Under the pieces are notes generated by a model. The model had not been told where the DNA came from and did no database searches. It was given only the letters and a program-made list of their open reading frames with translations. A DNA stretch of 64,000 nt from Taenia hydatigena (Eukaryota; Platyhelminthes; Cestoda; Cyclophyllidea; Taeniidae): the NCBI GenBank assembly GCA_036345935.2, contig JADWOT020000001.1, positions 30,013,062 to 30,077,061 on the forward strand. Reading direction: 5' to 3'. Positions 21,485 to 32,869 of the stretch are shown here, piece by piece. A program made the translations under genes and the position numbers. Numbering within the stretch: the stretch's first letter is position 1; every line of letters begins with the position of its first letter.

Positions 21485-21518
21485 GGGGTTGGGTTTGGGG
21501 TTGGGGTTGGGGCAGGGT
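21485..21518 (+). repeat. Short G-rich TTGGGG-like run
   Basis: Irregular GGGGTTGGG and TTTGGGG units. Its inverted counterpart lies at 14,489-14,513. It is too short and irregular to be telomeric DNA. Confidence 0.6.
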
Positions 21519-21739
21519 TGGCTTGTACTCTGTGGCATGGTACTTGGGCGGATCGGTGGTGGTCTCTCGTGTCGGCATGAGGATTGGGTGTGCCTTTGCC
21601 GATCTGCGCCTAGCTCTTAGAAGGATAAGTAAGGAGGCATTGTCATCTTGGCTTTTTCTAAATGTTTTAGCTACAGTGCTTTCGGAATACCTGGAGGATG
21701 TGGAGATGGTGGGTACCCCACGGCACATCGACAGTTGGT

Positions 21740-21912
21740 GGACGCGGTTCTATCGAACCAAGGGGTGACTCAGCCTTTCTATGCTTTGCCTCCTCCACTG
21801 TGTCCTGTTTCCGCCAATGTCTGGTGCCACTTCTGTTGTTGCGTATGCGTGAACTTCATTGGTGAGGACATTGGCTCCTTCATCCAACGATTCCTACCGC
21901 AACAATAGTTTC
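21740..21912 (+). pseudogene. Copy A of the FIQRFL exon
   Basis: Reads CCCVCVNFIGEDIGSFIQRF then LPQQ, followed by an in-frame TAG exactly where copy B has CAG. A consensus donor GTAAGTCC begins at 21,913. Copy B (ending 62,527) reads CVCLNITGEDIRSFIQRFLS and QQQF. The single stop indicates that copy A is the decayed version at this exon. Confidence 0.4.
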
Positions 21913-22516
21913 GTAAGTCCTTTACATTCATTAGCTGTTATCAATGGCGTCTAGCCTTTCTGTGACACGTGGCGGCACAAGAGCTTCAAGTTATTACAGA
22001 CTCACTGCAGATAATGTGTTTTGTCTGGGTGTACAAGTGAATCATTCATATCAAGTTTCGTGCTTTTCTTGGATTTATGCAAAGTTTCTATGCAGTTAAC
22101 TTGCTCATTGAAATGCAAGCACTGTCTCGACTTATGCAAGTAAACGAAGCCAAACCAAGGGTGATGTGTTTGTAGCAGGTTATATCAATGTTTTTTTAAA
22201 AAAACGGGTTTATTTCACAAGAAAAAACACGGCTGGAAAGGTTTTATTTTTTCAAGTTGTCAGGTTTCTTGTATTTTGAAAAGGTGGAAATTGTTGAAGG
22301 AAAAGATGGAAATGTATTTTGCAGCCTTAAAGTACCAGCAGTAGTCATTATTTGCGGTTGAACAAATCGTTGGAAAGGCTTAAACGCATTAAAGGGTGTG
22401 AATTTTAATATTACTAACTCCATTCGCTGATGCGAAAGCCTAAGTTGGCATTAGAGTGGGCGAATCAGTGGACACTTTCGAAAGACTGTCGCCTTCACTT
22501 CAAAAGTCGTTGGATG

Positions 22517-22651
22517 AGGAAGTGTGGCGATGCTTTGAAAGGTGCGGATTTCATAGTCGTTGATGAGGGCTGTTTTAGCGACTGGTCTGGTACTTTCGAG
22601 GAAGCTGTGACTATGGCAGTAAAGGAAACAAAGTTTCTGGTAGAAATGTAA
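22517..22651 (+). CDS. Copy A of the duplicated gene's apparent last exon
   Basis: Reads KCGDALKGADFIVVDEGCFS then DWSGTFEEAVTMAVKETKFL and VEM-TAA. Aligned with copy B (DALRCAYFIVVDGDCFGNWS and onward, ending AEM-TGA), most differences by my hand count fall in third codon positions and the stop position is retained. This suggests the frame was under selection for some time after duplication. No family recognised. Confidence 0.45.
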   Translation, partial: RKCGDALKGADFIVVDEGCFSDWSGTFEEAVTMAVKETKFLVEM

Positions 22652-23206
22652 AATAATGTCTGATTTGGCTTCACCCGAGTGTGTGACGAAGGTGGATCTG
22701 ATTACAGCCAGTGCTTAAGTAGTGCTTTAGCCTCGATTTTCCGAATTGGATTTCTTGTAGAAAAAGTGGCTAGAATTGTGCAAAGGCAGTAGGGTGGAAA
22801 CGTTAGTAATGAAATAATATTTTGTGCTCGTTTGTGCGGACCTACAAAGGGTAGTGGTGGGGACGTAGATTTGGTTGGAATGAGCCTCCCTTTTGGGTGT
22901 TGGGCGGATTTGAAAGTGGAAGAGGATGGAAAAGTAGTGATGTGTGTGAAGTGATGGAAATGACGTCATTTGCACTTGTAGCGAGCTAGGAGGCATGAAT
23001 GTGTCACGGAGTGGCCTCGTGGACACATTGAGGCGAATGCTCGAACCAATTGTGGGCTCGTATCGGCCGGCGGTGTCATTGGTAGTGGTGGTGGTGGTGG
23101 CGGCTGTAGTGCCGGCGATCGATCCTCCTTCAACGATCTATGGCTTCAATGGGCAGTCTTGAGGTGCTGTTTACCGACTCACTCACCCATTCACCGACCA
23201 ACTCAC

Positions 23207-23282
23207 CCGCCAGCCCATGCCTTGCCCGATGTCGTCGAGGGCATAGGATGTTTGGAAGAGGTGGTTGGAAGTACCCTCCCGT
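23207..23282 (-). CDS. Candidate 76-bp exon, copy A
   Basis: On the minus strand between TTCTGCACAG (acceptor, 23,283) and GTGAGTTGG (donor, GT at 23,206). It reads TGGYFQPPLPNILCPRRHRA then RHGLAG. Copy B at 63,874-63,949 is also 76 bp, open, and has the same splice sites. It is antisense to the duplicated plus-strand gene. The antisense frame 23,130-23,372 encloses it. Confidence 0.4.
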
Positions 23283-23439
23283 CTGTGCAGAATACCACAC
23301 GTGAACTTGTTCCCCTCCCCTACCCTGCCCTGTCCTACCCTCCTGCCTTCCTCTCTCTTCTGCCGCCGACACTGCTGCTGCCGCTTCTATCCTTGCCTGG
23401 CACTTTTTTTCCCAAATAAGCTCTTGTTTGAGTCTTCTT

Positions 23440-24120
23440 GCGAATCACTTGAACCCTCCAGGACGAGCTGACAAGAGAACCACGTTGATTTTTTTTCGGG
23501 TTTGACTGACAGCAAGATCAAATCACCACATGCATTAGCTAAGGGCAAGAATCTGCTTTCACGTTGTTGTTTTAGAGATAAATGGATCAACTTCCATCTC
23601 ATCTGCCGAGTTGCCAAAATTTATTTAGGGCCAGTTGGCATCAAATATCATTTCCCTCTAGCAGTAGTCAAGTCGTTTCTATAATCTTTTGGCGTCATAT
23701 CGGCGCTTAGCTAAGGGATATTGCCCGATCAAAGCTGTCGGTTAGTTGATGGGCCATTCAGTCGTTCTACTGCTCGGACAATAGCTATTCAAGTTCAAGT
23801 CTAGCTGACTTATTAGGTAGCAGATTGTGGAGGTCTGCAGGTACGTTTTAAGGAGCCGACTGAGGTAGGTGATGAGCTTTTCATTAACCAGACCGCTGAG
23901 CAGTCGGTTTTCTGGGAGCCACGGCCGCAACAAACATGAACGGCCTTTCTGACTGCTGGCCTCCTTACCCATCTCAGAAATCAAAGACACGGTAGCATAG
24001 TTGTTGACAACTAACCGTGCCAAGGGATTTGTCTCATTAGGACTTTTGGGTGATTGGATAGCATCTTGGTCAGGTGAATGAGTCAGATGGCAAATCATTT
24101 AACTCACGTGTGTGCCAGCG
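23440..24120 (+). repeat. Repeat, direct duplicate of 55,680-56,290
   Basis: Both contain TGAACCCTCCAGGACGAGCT (23,449-23,468; 55,711-55,730) and run colinearly to the GACACGGTA block (23,985-23,993; 56,256-56,264). A minus-strand frame here (23,742-24,098, 118 codons) is interrupted in the other copy. No gene called. Confidence 0.75.
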
Positions 24121-24289
24121 TCAAATCACTGAATTTGGTCGAAGACATAGGCTTTAGTTACAAAGTACCTATGCAAAACATAAACAAGAGTTTCAAAATC
24201 TCCGGTTGAGTTCTAACCCACGCTCGATTACCTTCACATCCATCAAGTCTGAGGCAATCAACTACAAGGATTCGCCTCATTATTAGGAT

Positions 24290-25760
24290 CTTCGTCACCC
24301 CCACCGCACTATCGCATTCATTGTGTCACAAACCTATCCATCTACTTTGACGTCATTTCCTTAAAAGAAGTAGATCAATGCAGGTAGGTGTCACCCACTT
24401 TAATTGGCAGCATCATGAGTGGAGAAGGATGATGAGGATTAACCACTGCATCATTCACCAATTGAGACGGTTCTCCAACTACTTCGCCATATCGATACAC
24501 TTACGATATACCAAAACTAGGCGAGAGGCGTTCGGCGAAGACACATCTCGCTACAGAGTCGTTGTCATCCGCCCTCGAGGGAGGTGGGTACTCACTAATC
24601 CAGCATAACCCTCATCACTCTGCTCCATTCATTGCAGCACCTATGAAGAGCGCTCGCTGCCTGCACTCACTGAATGAATCGGGTTGCTTGATAGCTAGAG
24701 ATCTGGCCATTAAGTAGGTTGTGGACCGTAGCAATTTGCAGCGCAAAGGATAGCATTGTTGGAATTCCTGTGGGGCGCAACCTCTCCTTCAGCCTCAATC
24801 CGATTCCATGAATGCTTTGAATGCTGGAGGAAATTGCTTACTCTACTTGGCATTACTTCCTCTACTTAATGGATTGCTTATTAACTTGAGACGTAGCTTC
24901 TCTTACCCTCACCAACTATTGTGACCCATTTAACATGTCAGAGCTACTGCAGCAGAGATGACAGTTCTGCCCAAATTGGTCGACTTAACCTAAGTTTTAA
25001 GGATTGTAGTGGCATAGTAACACAGGCGCCTAACGGTTAATCTGGGCAAATGAGTGTCAAGCAACAGATGACACACCTCTCAGACTGCTTGATGCTGGCA
25101 TGGTAGCTAGAGAGAGAATTAAGTGTTTTTTATGGGTAAGTTCCAAGCCAGTCGGTACAGGTGCAGTTTCGTTATGAGCAAAAGAAAACACATACACGTA
25201 CACACTCGTCTTTGAACACTTGGTCGTCTTCTTTATCAAAGCCCACCAATGTACGAAATGGCGCTGTGGCAGCAGAAATATCAATCACACAAACAAGCGG
25301 CCGCCTTGGAAAGGAGCGTCAGTTTCGGTCATACAGACACCGAATAGAAATGAGAAATCACTGATAAATTATTCCAATGACTTTAGTAGCACAATCGGAA
25401 ATCGCAATTATTCTAGGCTTAAAAGTTATTCTGTTAAGTTTTACATGGACACTTTAGCAGGTTAGTCATACAACTTTGTCCCACTTTGAATAAAACTAAG
25501 CATTATGGGCATATCTTTCCATTTTTAAATTAACTTTCGTGATGAGTGTTGCACAATTTGCTGTTTAGGTGCAAATAAACAGGAAATAGTAAAGCCGTAT
25601 TGGTTCTCTGAAGGGAAACGCTATCGTCATTCTCCGTGTTATCAGTGGCTAGAGAGCTGTCACTGAAATGATCCAAGTGTGGAGCTTTTGGGATCTAGGT
25701 CGACCACCAATTATCGTTGTTATTGAGACGCGGAAGACGTGTTACAGTGCACAAGCATGA
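24290..25760 (+). repeat. X segment, copy 1
   Basis: Direct duplicate of 36,180-37,600, colinear throughout (for example GGCGCCTAACGGTTAAT, 25,025-25,041 and 36,891-36,907). Short open frames (24,378-24,608; 25,161-25,465) shift or break in the other copy. The 3' end contains the R1 terminal motif GTGGCTAGAGAGCTGTCACT (25,647-25,666). Confidence 0.85.
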
Positions 25761-25833
25761 ATGCCTTGAATGCAAATACTGTTGAATGCTCAAATTGGAA
25801 CTAAGCACATGGGTTTTTATTTTCAAGAATTGA

Positions 25834-26960
25834 TTTGTAGGGACTTATTAGGACATCACCAAATCGCATGAGTGAGTAGAAGAAGGGAGGGCAGAGGAGC
25901 TAGACTTCTTAAAGATGGGAGCGTCTGGATGCCAGAATCGCTCCTTTTAATGAGCTGCAGTATTTGAAGCTACTTCTAAGCATCTGTCTATGTTTCCCTC
26001 TTACTAAAGAAGGAAAACTACGTGTGCCACACAAAGCGCACCACGCTCAGTCTGGCTGGCCTAATCACGAGCCGCACACGCACCTGTCTTTCCATGCAAG
26101 TAAACACGGGAAGGCGTCTCGTAGATGCATTCGTTGTCTGACCTCATCATCAAGTCACCAAAATGTCGGAAGGGCTATATGTCTGGCTCATCGATCGTCG
26201 AGGCGAAGATGACATGACTCTGTCGCTGGGACATTATTGATTTCCGATAACTCCAACTAACCAACGGAGAGGTGTCACATATCCATGCCGACTTCAAACA
26301 TTACTTTATGAGCTAGTACGTCCCATCCTGCCCCAAGATGAACCTGGTTGTCCATGGGGCAGTGCAATTGCAGTCAACTCGCACAGCCGTAGTCTTTCCG
26401 TCTCATTGCTCATTACTGTGCTCAGACCTGCTTACTGATCACTTTCCAAACTTATTCAACCACGTCCGACCATCTTTTTCGAATTGTAGGACCAGTGCTG
26501 CCTATTTTCTGACTTACTGTCACCGCACACACTCGATTGACAAGTAATTAACCAGACTTGTAAATAACCACTCCCCTTCCCAAAAATAACATGCCTAATT
26601 GCCCTCCATATAATTCAACAGCTCTTCCACATAGCATCGGCTTCGCAGCATGATAGGCGCTGACAATACACATACAAAACAAAATCGCAGTCACAATTTA
26701 CAAGATATCAGTTTGTGTTACTAATGTGCATGCTTTTAGTGTTCTTGGTAGACCGGCCCACTGGTTCACGAGGTCCAGATCAACCCCAAACGACACACAT
26801 TTAGTGGCAGCCAGTACCGTGATCATTGCAACTTCTTCCACTACAAAATGTCTTTCAGACATCGCGGATGCCAGAGTCTCAAGGAGTGGCAGCTGAATGT
26901 TCACTTTATCGTCATGAGGTGTGATTAGTGGGTCATTTTCAGGCTCTTGCGCAAGTTGAC
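25834..26960 (+). repeat. P1 segment, copy 2
   Basis: Direct duplicate of 1-1,115, placed straight after X. It includes the minus-strand frame 26,698-26,904 (LPLLETLASAMSERHFVVEE), which is related to the one at 8,467-8,712 and has no recognised function. Confidence 0.85.
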
Positions 26961-26999
26961 TGTAATTGCATTGGTAGAGTGGGATTTGCCACTCCTCTA

Positions 27000-28430
27000 T
27001 AGACAGTCATGAGCGTTTCTGAAGGCAGGTGAGGAGGGTGGCGCAAATTCGGCCTTCTAGTTTATTTTAGGTCAAGTCTGAACGCACTAGATCATCTAAT
27101 CACTCACTCCTTCGATCTTTGATGCACTAACAAGTCTCTATCACTTTATTCCTCCACATAGATGTCCAATTATTTTAAGTTGAAATATATGCTCCCAGCT
27201 ACCCTCTAAGTACTCAATAGCACCTGCATTTAAAGTATCAATGCTACTCATCCTTATCTCTCTTGAGTACTCGTTGGCATTCATGCTCCGACCTGTTCAG
27301 CTGCTCAACTACCTCGTTAACCAACTGTTTTAAATAAGAAGGGGATGGAAGCAGCAACGCACAGCAGTAGACTCTCCTATGATTTTAACACAGGCTACCA
27401 ATTCATAGCAACTGGAATCAGGATTTGATTACGTCTTCTTTGTACTTCTCGTCAAGCATGTTGCGCTGACTGATGCACGAGGATTCGAAAAGGCCATGTT
27501 GGTTGCAGCCTTCACATTGTCGTTAAATGCTTCCAACGCTCAAGTCGCCTACATACGGATAAGAATAATAAACACACTTTAGTGGTGAGCAGGCGCCTTC
27601 TCAAGCGGCAGCTTGTGCGCAGCTTTCTCGTGTGCTCCAGTAGGCAGACGTTAGAAGCACGCACATGCACTACTGAAATAACGCAAGTAGCACCAGACCA
27701 CATAGATCTTAGATGCCTTCTATGGTTGACAACAGTTTCCTTCACGTAGGTTCTTTATGATGGCCAAAGAGGCGCGGCAGTAAAACGATACTAATTTAGG
27801 ATCATTAGACCTGTGATAGAGTGTTCTAGGTAAGGGGTAGGGGGAGAAATGCAACTCACAAGGTCCTCCCTAATACTCATTTTGAGCAGTGACAAAGGCA
27901 CCCGTATCAACGGTATCGCTGCAAGCAGTAAGGTAACATAATGTGAGCTTACATGAGACATTGCTGTGACTCTTAAGATAAACAGAAGGATATCTTCTCA
28001 CGTATAAGTACAGAGGTAACAGAAGGTGCATAGCAGAGTAGAAGAAAGAAGGACCATCAATTCGATAAACGAGGAATGAAAAGGCATATTGCAAAAGATT
28101 GCAGCTAACACAAGCATTTCAGCAAGAATGAACCAAAAGAGCTCTATGAGATACCTAACAACCAATAAGTCGCAAAAATATCGTAAGCTATTTATTTTCT
28201 GATTCAAGATTGATTGCTTTTAACTCAAAAACTAGGATGAGGACCGACGCAAAAAATCACCCATCACAGATGCCATAAACGAAGCCCAAAACATACAAAC
28301 AAATAAATTTCACCTTATTTAACTACGTACTTGTGTACGGGAGTCTTTTTAATCACCTGGGAGTTGGTCCTCATTGTAGGGCATGAGATATCGCTAAGTC
28401 CGCCTCAGTTTTCGTTCGCGAATCAGCAAG
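27000..28430. other. No gene recognised; apparently single-copy
   Basis: No repeat match was noticed in the window. Minus-strand frames at 27,512-27,745 and the overlapping pair 27,870-28,094 and 27,998-28,207 are open; the last two are hydrophobic (for example WFILAEMLVLAAIFCNM). AT-rich DNA produces such frames by chance, and no splice sites or domains support them. Confidence 0.35.
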
Positions 28431-29220
28431 TAACATCAGCTACTTAAATTACTCGTTAATAGCATGTGCTATCCACAATTTGAACAGCAGGATCCCAGAT
28501 ACAAGTTTAAATAATATTTATGAAGTTTAATAGCCTATCGGAAAACAGACCACATAAAGCTGCTGCCAACAAACACTAAGCACAACCTCTTCGTTGAATC
28601 GAAGTTCACGGGCAGCACGCAGAGTAGAGTGGTCTAGCTACCATCCACATTGTGCGCGTCCGTCCACAGGAGAAGTTAGGTCTAACTAATTAGCCACATT
28701 CAACTTATGTAGGAGCCGGAATCGACCCAGAGAGAATTCGACCATCTGCATGCATTGGATGTGGTGAAAGGTGACCAAGGGGCAGGAACGAAGCGTCGTC
28801 GTCCATTCACTGAGCGGATTAAAAGCCTGAGAAATGAAGTCTCGCACTGCGCCTGCGCCGAATAAGTCGCAGTGTAGACCTGTTCAAATCAAAACCTAGT
28901 GTGTAACATTTGTCAGCAGTCGGTTCCTTCCAGCACTGACCTTAACTCGTTTGTTGCAGTGGAGCTAAATACTCACACCAGTGCAGATATTTAGGTACAA
29001 CGCTTCCTCATTTAAAGACGCCTTTAACTTCTCTGCTTTCATCTTGCCATTCCTATGAACAGTAGCCTCGTTCTTGTTTGTTATTGCCTCTAGCAAATTC
29101 GGCAGGCAGCAAATCGTCTCCTTTTGTTCCTTGTATTAAAAATGTTGGGCATAGGTTGTTAAATCCAAAGTACAACTAGGGGTAAAATCGGGCAGGATGG
29201 TTTAAAGAACCACCGACTTC
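28430..29220 (+). repeat. Repeat, direct duplicate of 8,800-9,480
   Basis: Second copy of the block holding the KVTK-type frame and the short hydrophobic terminal frame (28,996-29,139). That frame has an internal TGA here but keeps its final TAA. Confidence 0.7.
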
Positions 29221-29236
29221 TTGTCCACCTACCTAC

Positions 29237-29497
29237 CTATCTATGTTGGGTGCACTATCCACACGCGCATGGAGATCATTGCACTGCGCAGATCTTAATG
29301 ACGAATCGACTGAGGCTTCTGGTGACGGACGTGTCCTGATGGGTGTTTTAGGGAGAGAATTTGCGAGGAGTTTCACCTTCCGGCTTTCGGATTGTAGATG
29401 TCGATTAAGCTGACCCACACGCGATCTCTTGGCTCGACAAACGCCATCTCCATCTCCTCTACCCCCATATACTTGTGCCATTACCTTTAACCTGGTA
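29237..29497 (-). CDS. Well-supported exon of an unrecognised minus-strand gene
   Basis: 261 bp on the minus strand between a strong acceptor (CTTTCCACCTTTCATGCGTACAG context, AG at 29,498-29,499) and a strong donor (GTAGGTAGG, GT at 29,236). It is open throughout: MAQVYGGRGDGDGVCRAKRS, RVGQLNRHLQSESRKVKLLA, SLPKTPIRTRPSPEASVDSS, ending APNID. Basic and Ser/Pro-rich, perhaps a regulatory or nuclear protein, but no domain is recognised. The related segment at 58,800-58,990 matches only the sequence upstream of the exon, so the exon itself is single-copy here. Confidence 0.5.
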
Positions 29498-29859
29498 CTG
29501 TACGCATGAAAGGTGGAAAGAAGGCATTGACGTGACAGATACTCCGTTCGAACCATGCAAACATGCAAGAGGATGCGGCGAAGTGAGAGGGGAGATGGGC
29601 GGAATGAAGGTCGATTCCTAACCACGGAAACAGCCTTGTGATTTTACATGCACCAACTTTGCAATATTGCCCACTTTTTTGTTATTTAATGTGCTTAATA
29701 TCGGTTCAGAGAGTTGAACATCTTCTGTGGCCGCCATGCTGTGAGGCTTCATAAGAGATCTAGGCGAAGTGAGAATTGTAAGTATAATTTAATGATCCTT
29801 GTGGATCATATCCAAGGTTAGTGCAATAAAGAGAGTAAGGGAACAAAGCGACTAAATAG

Positions 29860-30300
29860 CTACGACAATATTATGAGAGGTGTTGGTTTAGGAGCAGAAT
29901 GAGGAAGAGGATGAGAGAGATTAGAGCCTAGAGTAGGGTGCTCATCCAGTTGGAGGGGTAGGACTGCGTTTCGTGGTTCTAATTTAATCTGTAGCTCAGT
30001 AACCCCAGCTCTTGGTCTTGTAGCCGCCTCGTACCTCCTGATAAGGACCAAGTAAATAGATCGAATTTTGGCATTGTCCACAACTTCAAGAAGGAAAGTT
30101 TTCATGTTCCTCAGAGGATTTGAGGAGCTCGAGTGGATCGTCGAGCTCTGCAACACATCTGCCACGTCTAATTGGCAATGATGGATGATGGTTGGCCTTG
30201 TCCGCAAGTGCTCCCTAGCCACAGGTACCACACAGTCACAGGATAATGTTTCTCCTCAGGGACCCAATACAATTTTGATAGTCCTTGTTTATCTGAACGA
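29860..30300 (+). repeat. R1 element, 3' part, plus orientation
   Basis: Matches 5,500-5,900 directly and 37,500-37,870 inverted. Its minus strand keeps the second conserved R1 frame open for 123 codons (30,231-29,860). This contains LIRRYEAATRPRAGVTELQI, equivalent to LIRRYEKATKLRGGINALQI at 37,570-38,007. Confidence 0.65.
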
Positions 30301-32400
30301 AGTAGCTAATGGTATAACACTTATCATGAAAGTCGGCTTAAAAATAAAAAGATGTGACTACAAATACTTAGTTTTCTTAAAGGTGGAACGTGGGTTGCAT
30401 CGCCAACCTGCCAAAGTGTCCTTGTAAATTTAATAAAATAACTTCTGACCTCCAAAAATATACAGTTGCTAAATGTGATGCCGTAGTCATTGAAATCATC
30501 TCGCAGTGATTTCTTTCTGAATGAACGCCGATCCATCTAGTGAGGGAAGTAATGACAAGTCGCCCGCGCGGATTCAAGGCTAATGGGCGAATTAGCCGGT
30601 CCAGTTACTCAGTCACAGAAATGGCTGACCAACCATGGAATGCGCGAATACCAGTTTGACTGTTTGTCAGCTAGCCAGTGTTTAGCAAGCTGGCATCCTA
30701 GTCAACTCAAGCACCACCTATTTCGCCCCCTGGCCACTCAGAATAATGCATTTGATATATTTGGACAATGCATTTGTGTAATGTGCGGACCGCCCGATAA
30801 AACATTACTAAATCAGACACACGGACGAAATACAGGATTATTGGCAGACGTGAACTAAGAAAAGTGACGCAGTCTCTTCGCATCCTGTCAGGTTCATCGA
30901 TAATAACGTCGTGCTAATCAAGACTCAGTATACTTCAAACACTCTTCGATGACGTAAGAGGAGGTAGAAACGGCTTATTAGCGTCTTCATTGTTGTGAGG
31001 TGGGGCACGGATGCCATCTGCGTTTGTATTAGAGAGACACCTACCAGAAGGAGGATGGCCATGGCATTGATAGAATCTAGAGAGTCGGGACGTTGGGAAT
31101 GTCTGCATTTCCAACGAATCCCAAGTCTACTGACAACCACTTAAAGGCCAAGAGCTATTAGTTACTAGTCGGATTGACCACCGCATCAATCATCAATGGC
31201 CACAGATCTGCATCTTTATTTTAGCGATTTTCAAGCAAGCAGGTTGTGCAGGTACTGCTTCTTTTTGACTGGAACATCGCCTTACGGACGCCACAGTGGC
31301 AAAGGAATAGCTTTTAGGAAGAGCGAGCTGTTACTGTGTGTGGAATTCTTGGCTGCAAAGTCAGCAGCACTGCGCCAACAGATGGGCATGAGGGCGATGG
31401 AGTGCGTGCATGTAGGCGACTTTCTCCATCATCGTTTAAGTGATAAACGGGGTAGCGTGATGAAAGCTAGGTGCGATTAGAGAGGGACTAGTGTCATCGC
31501 TGTATCGCTTTATCCCTGTAATAGGTGCCGCTCTAATTAGCCGAAGATGCAGGCACACACGCCAGCCTGTCAACTTGTACGACCAGATTGACCACCGCAT
31601 AACCCACCAACGTTGATGGTCCTGTAGCCGCGTCTTTGCATTGATTCTTTTACATCATGCATTTTTTGGGATAAATAGTCATCTTGGTTGAGTGAAGCAC
31701 GTTTGGTGGGCATTAGACTACATGAAGAGATGCTTGAGATTGGCATGGGTGAGCACTACCTCTCCGTAGGTTCGTTGGAGTTGTCGGCAATAGACGGTTT
31801 CTCTGCGATGAAGTCATATCATCTTCAGCTCCCGCGATTAATGGGTTAGACATTTGGCACTTTTGGCATTTCGGTGGCATAACAACGTTGCACAGCAAAC
31901 TTTTCGGCGCGATGCCACTCTCCGTCTACCTTTCATTCACCCAGTTTATCAAAAATGAACTTGCTTGTTGGTCTGCATGGACAGGCAGCTGTGCGCTACT
32001 CGTGACTAAAGTAGCTGGATTGTGGTCCATCATTTACTTTCGTTCTCCGATCAATTCACTTTAATATGACGCCGATTCGTCGCTACTCTCTTCCTTCTTG
32101 ACTTTCGTTACCTTGAAACGAGTAGGGTGAGAGCAAGTGGCGAGCACTTCTCATTGCTGGTGATGCAATGAGCAGGGCCGAATGATGAGTGATGAGGGTT
32201 ATGCTGCTTTAGAGAGTCAAGTTCCCCCTTGCAGGAGGATGACGACGCTTCCGTAGTGATTAGCGTGTTCGCCGAACGCTTTTCTTCTAGCACTGATGAA
32301 TACTCAGCCATGCATATATATAGCGAATATGCCGACATAACAGAGCACCTGGAGCTCCGCCTCCATTGCTGAATGATGCAATAGTTGATCCACAGCACCC
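30300..32400. other. Repeat fragments, no gene supported
   Basis: Mixed short repeat pieces. 30,680-30,720 resembles 47,525-47,560. 31,400-31,660 resembles the R1 and inverted-pair sequences near 10,700 and 54,330. 32,140-32,300 is inverted relative to 24,530-24,650 and ends in the R1-type CATATATATAGCGAATATGC core (32,312-32,331). The frames at 30,583-30,858 and 31,196-31,480 are built from these repeats. Confidence 0.5.
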
Positions 32401-32640
32401 TGTTTCGAGGAAATGATGGTCAAGTTGGAAAAGATGAACGCCAAGCCTGCCACACACCACAACAGATATGTTGGTACGCTGCCGCTGACTTTGCAGCTGG
32501 AATGTGAACAGGAAGGAGTAACCTCACTCTGTCGTTCACATTCTAGCTGCAAAGTCAGCATCAGTGTAGCGACATATCTGTCGTGGTGTGTGGTAGGTTT
32601 GGCGTTCATCTTTCTCCACTTGATTATTATTTCCTCAAAA
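32400..32640. repeat. Near-perfect hairpin (inverted repeat, about 110-bp arms)
   Basis: Arms of about 32,405-32,512 and 32,522-32,638 are reverse complements apart from scattered mismatches, with a very short loop around the CCTCACTCTG stretch. Because of this the two strands encode almost the same peptide: MNAKPATHHNRYVGTLPLTL on plus and MNAKPTTHHDRYVATLMLTL on minus. A further partial unit with GGAAGGAGTAGCCTCACTCT follows at 32,690-32,850. Confidence 0.85.
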
Positions 32641-32869
32641 CGAGTCGACCAAATACAGGTCTGTGTGTATCTTTTCAGTGTGGACAGGAAGGAGTAGCCT
32701 CACTCTGTCGTTCACACTTGGCTCAGTCACTAAACAGGCCATGTCTGCACAACTTTTCTACTTCAGCAGACAGGTATGCTGTGCCTGTTCAAAGTGTGTA
32801 GTAGATTGGCATTCGTCTCCTCCTTCTCAACTTCACTTCCTTGAGACGAGTAAAAGGGAGTGCAGGCAG

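Larger units (their letters stand above)
18560..23450 (+). repeat. Segmental duplication, copy A
   Basis: Direct, colinear match to 59,945-64,000, where the window ends with the match still running. It begins inside a plus-strand exon (the 3' end of the exon at 59,861-60,000 is matched by 18,577-18,643) and spans several conserved exon-like blocks. Copy A carries frameshifts and stops that copy B lacks, and the reverse also holds, so neither copy is plainly the functional one. At its 3' end it passes into the segment shared with 55,680-56,290. Confidence 0.85.

Noticed and set aside
21485..21518. Telomere-like TTGGGG repeat
   Set aside because: It is only about 34 bp, irregular, and simply part of a duplicated segment whose inverted copy lies at 14,489-14,513.
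23159..23419. 86-codon plus-strand Pro/Leu-rich frame
   Set aside because: It is C-rich low-complexity DNA; copy B has stops in the same frame, whereas the minus-strand 76-bp exon within it stays open in both copies.
32304..32697. Two similar proteins encoded on opposite strands
   Set aside because: The similarity is a direct consequence of the hairpin; it is not evidence for two genes.
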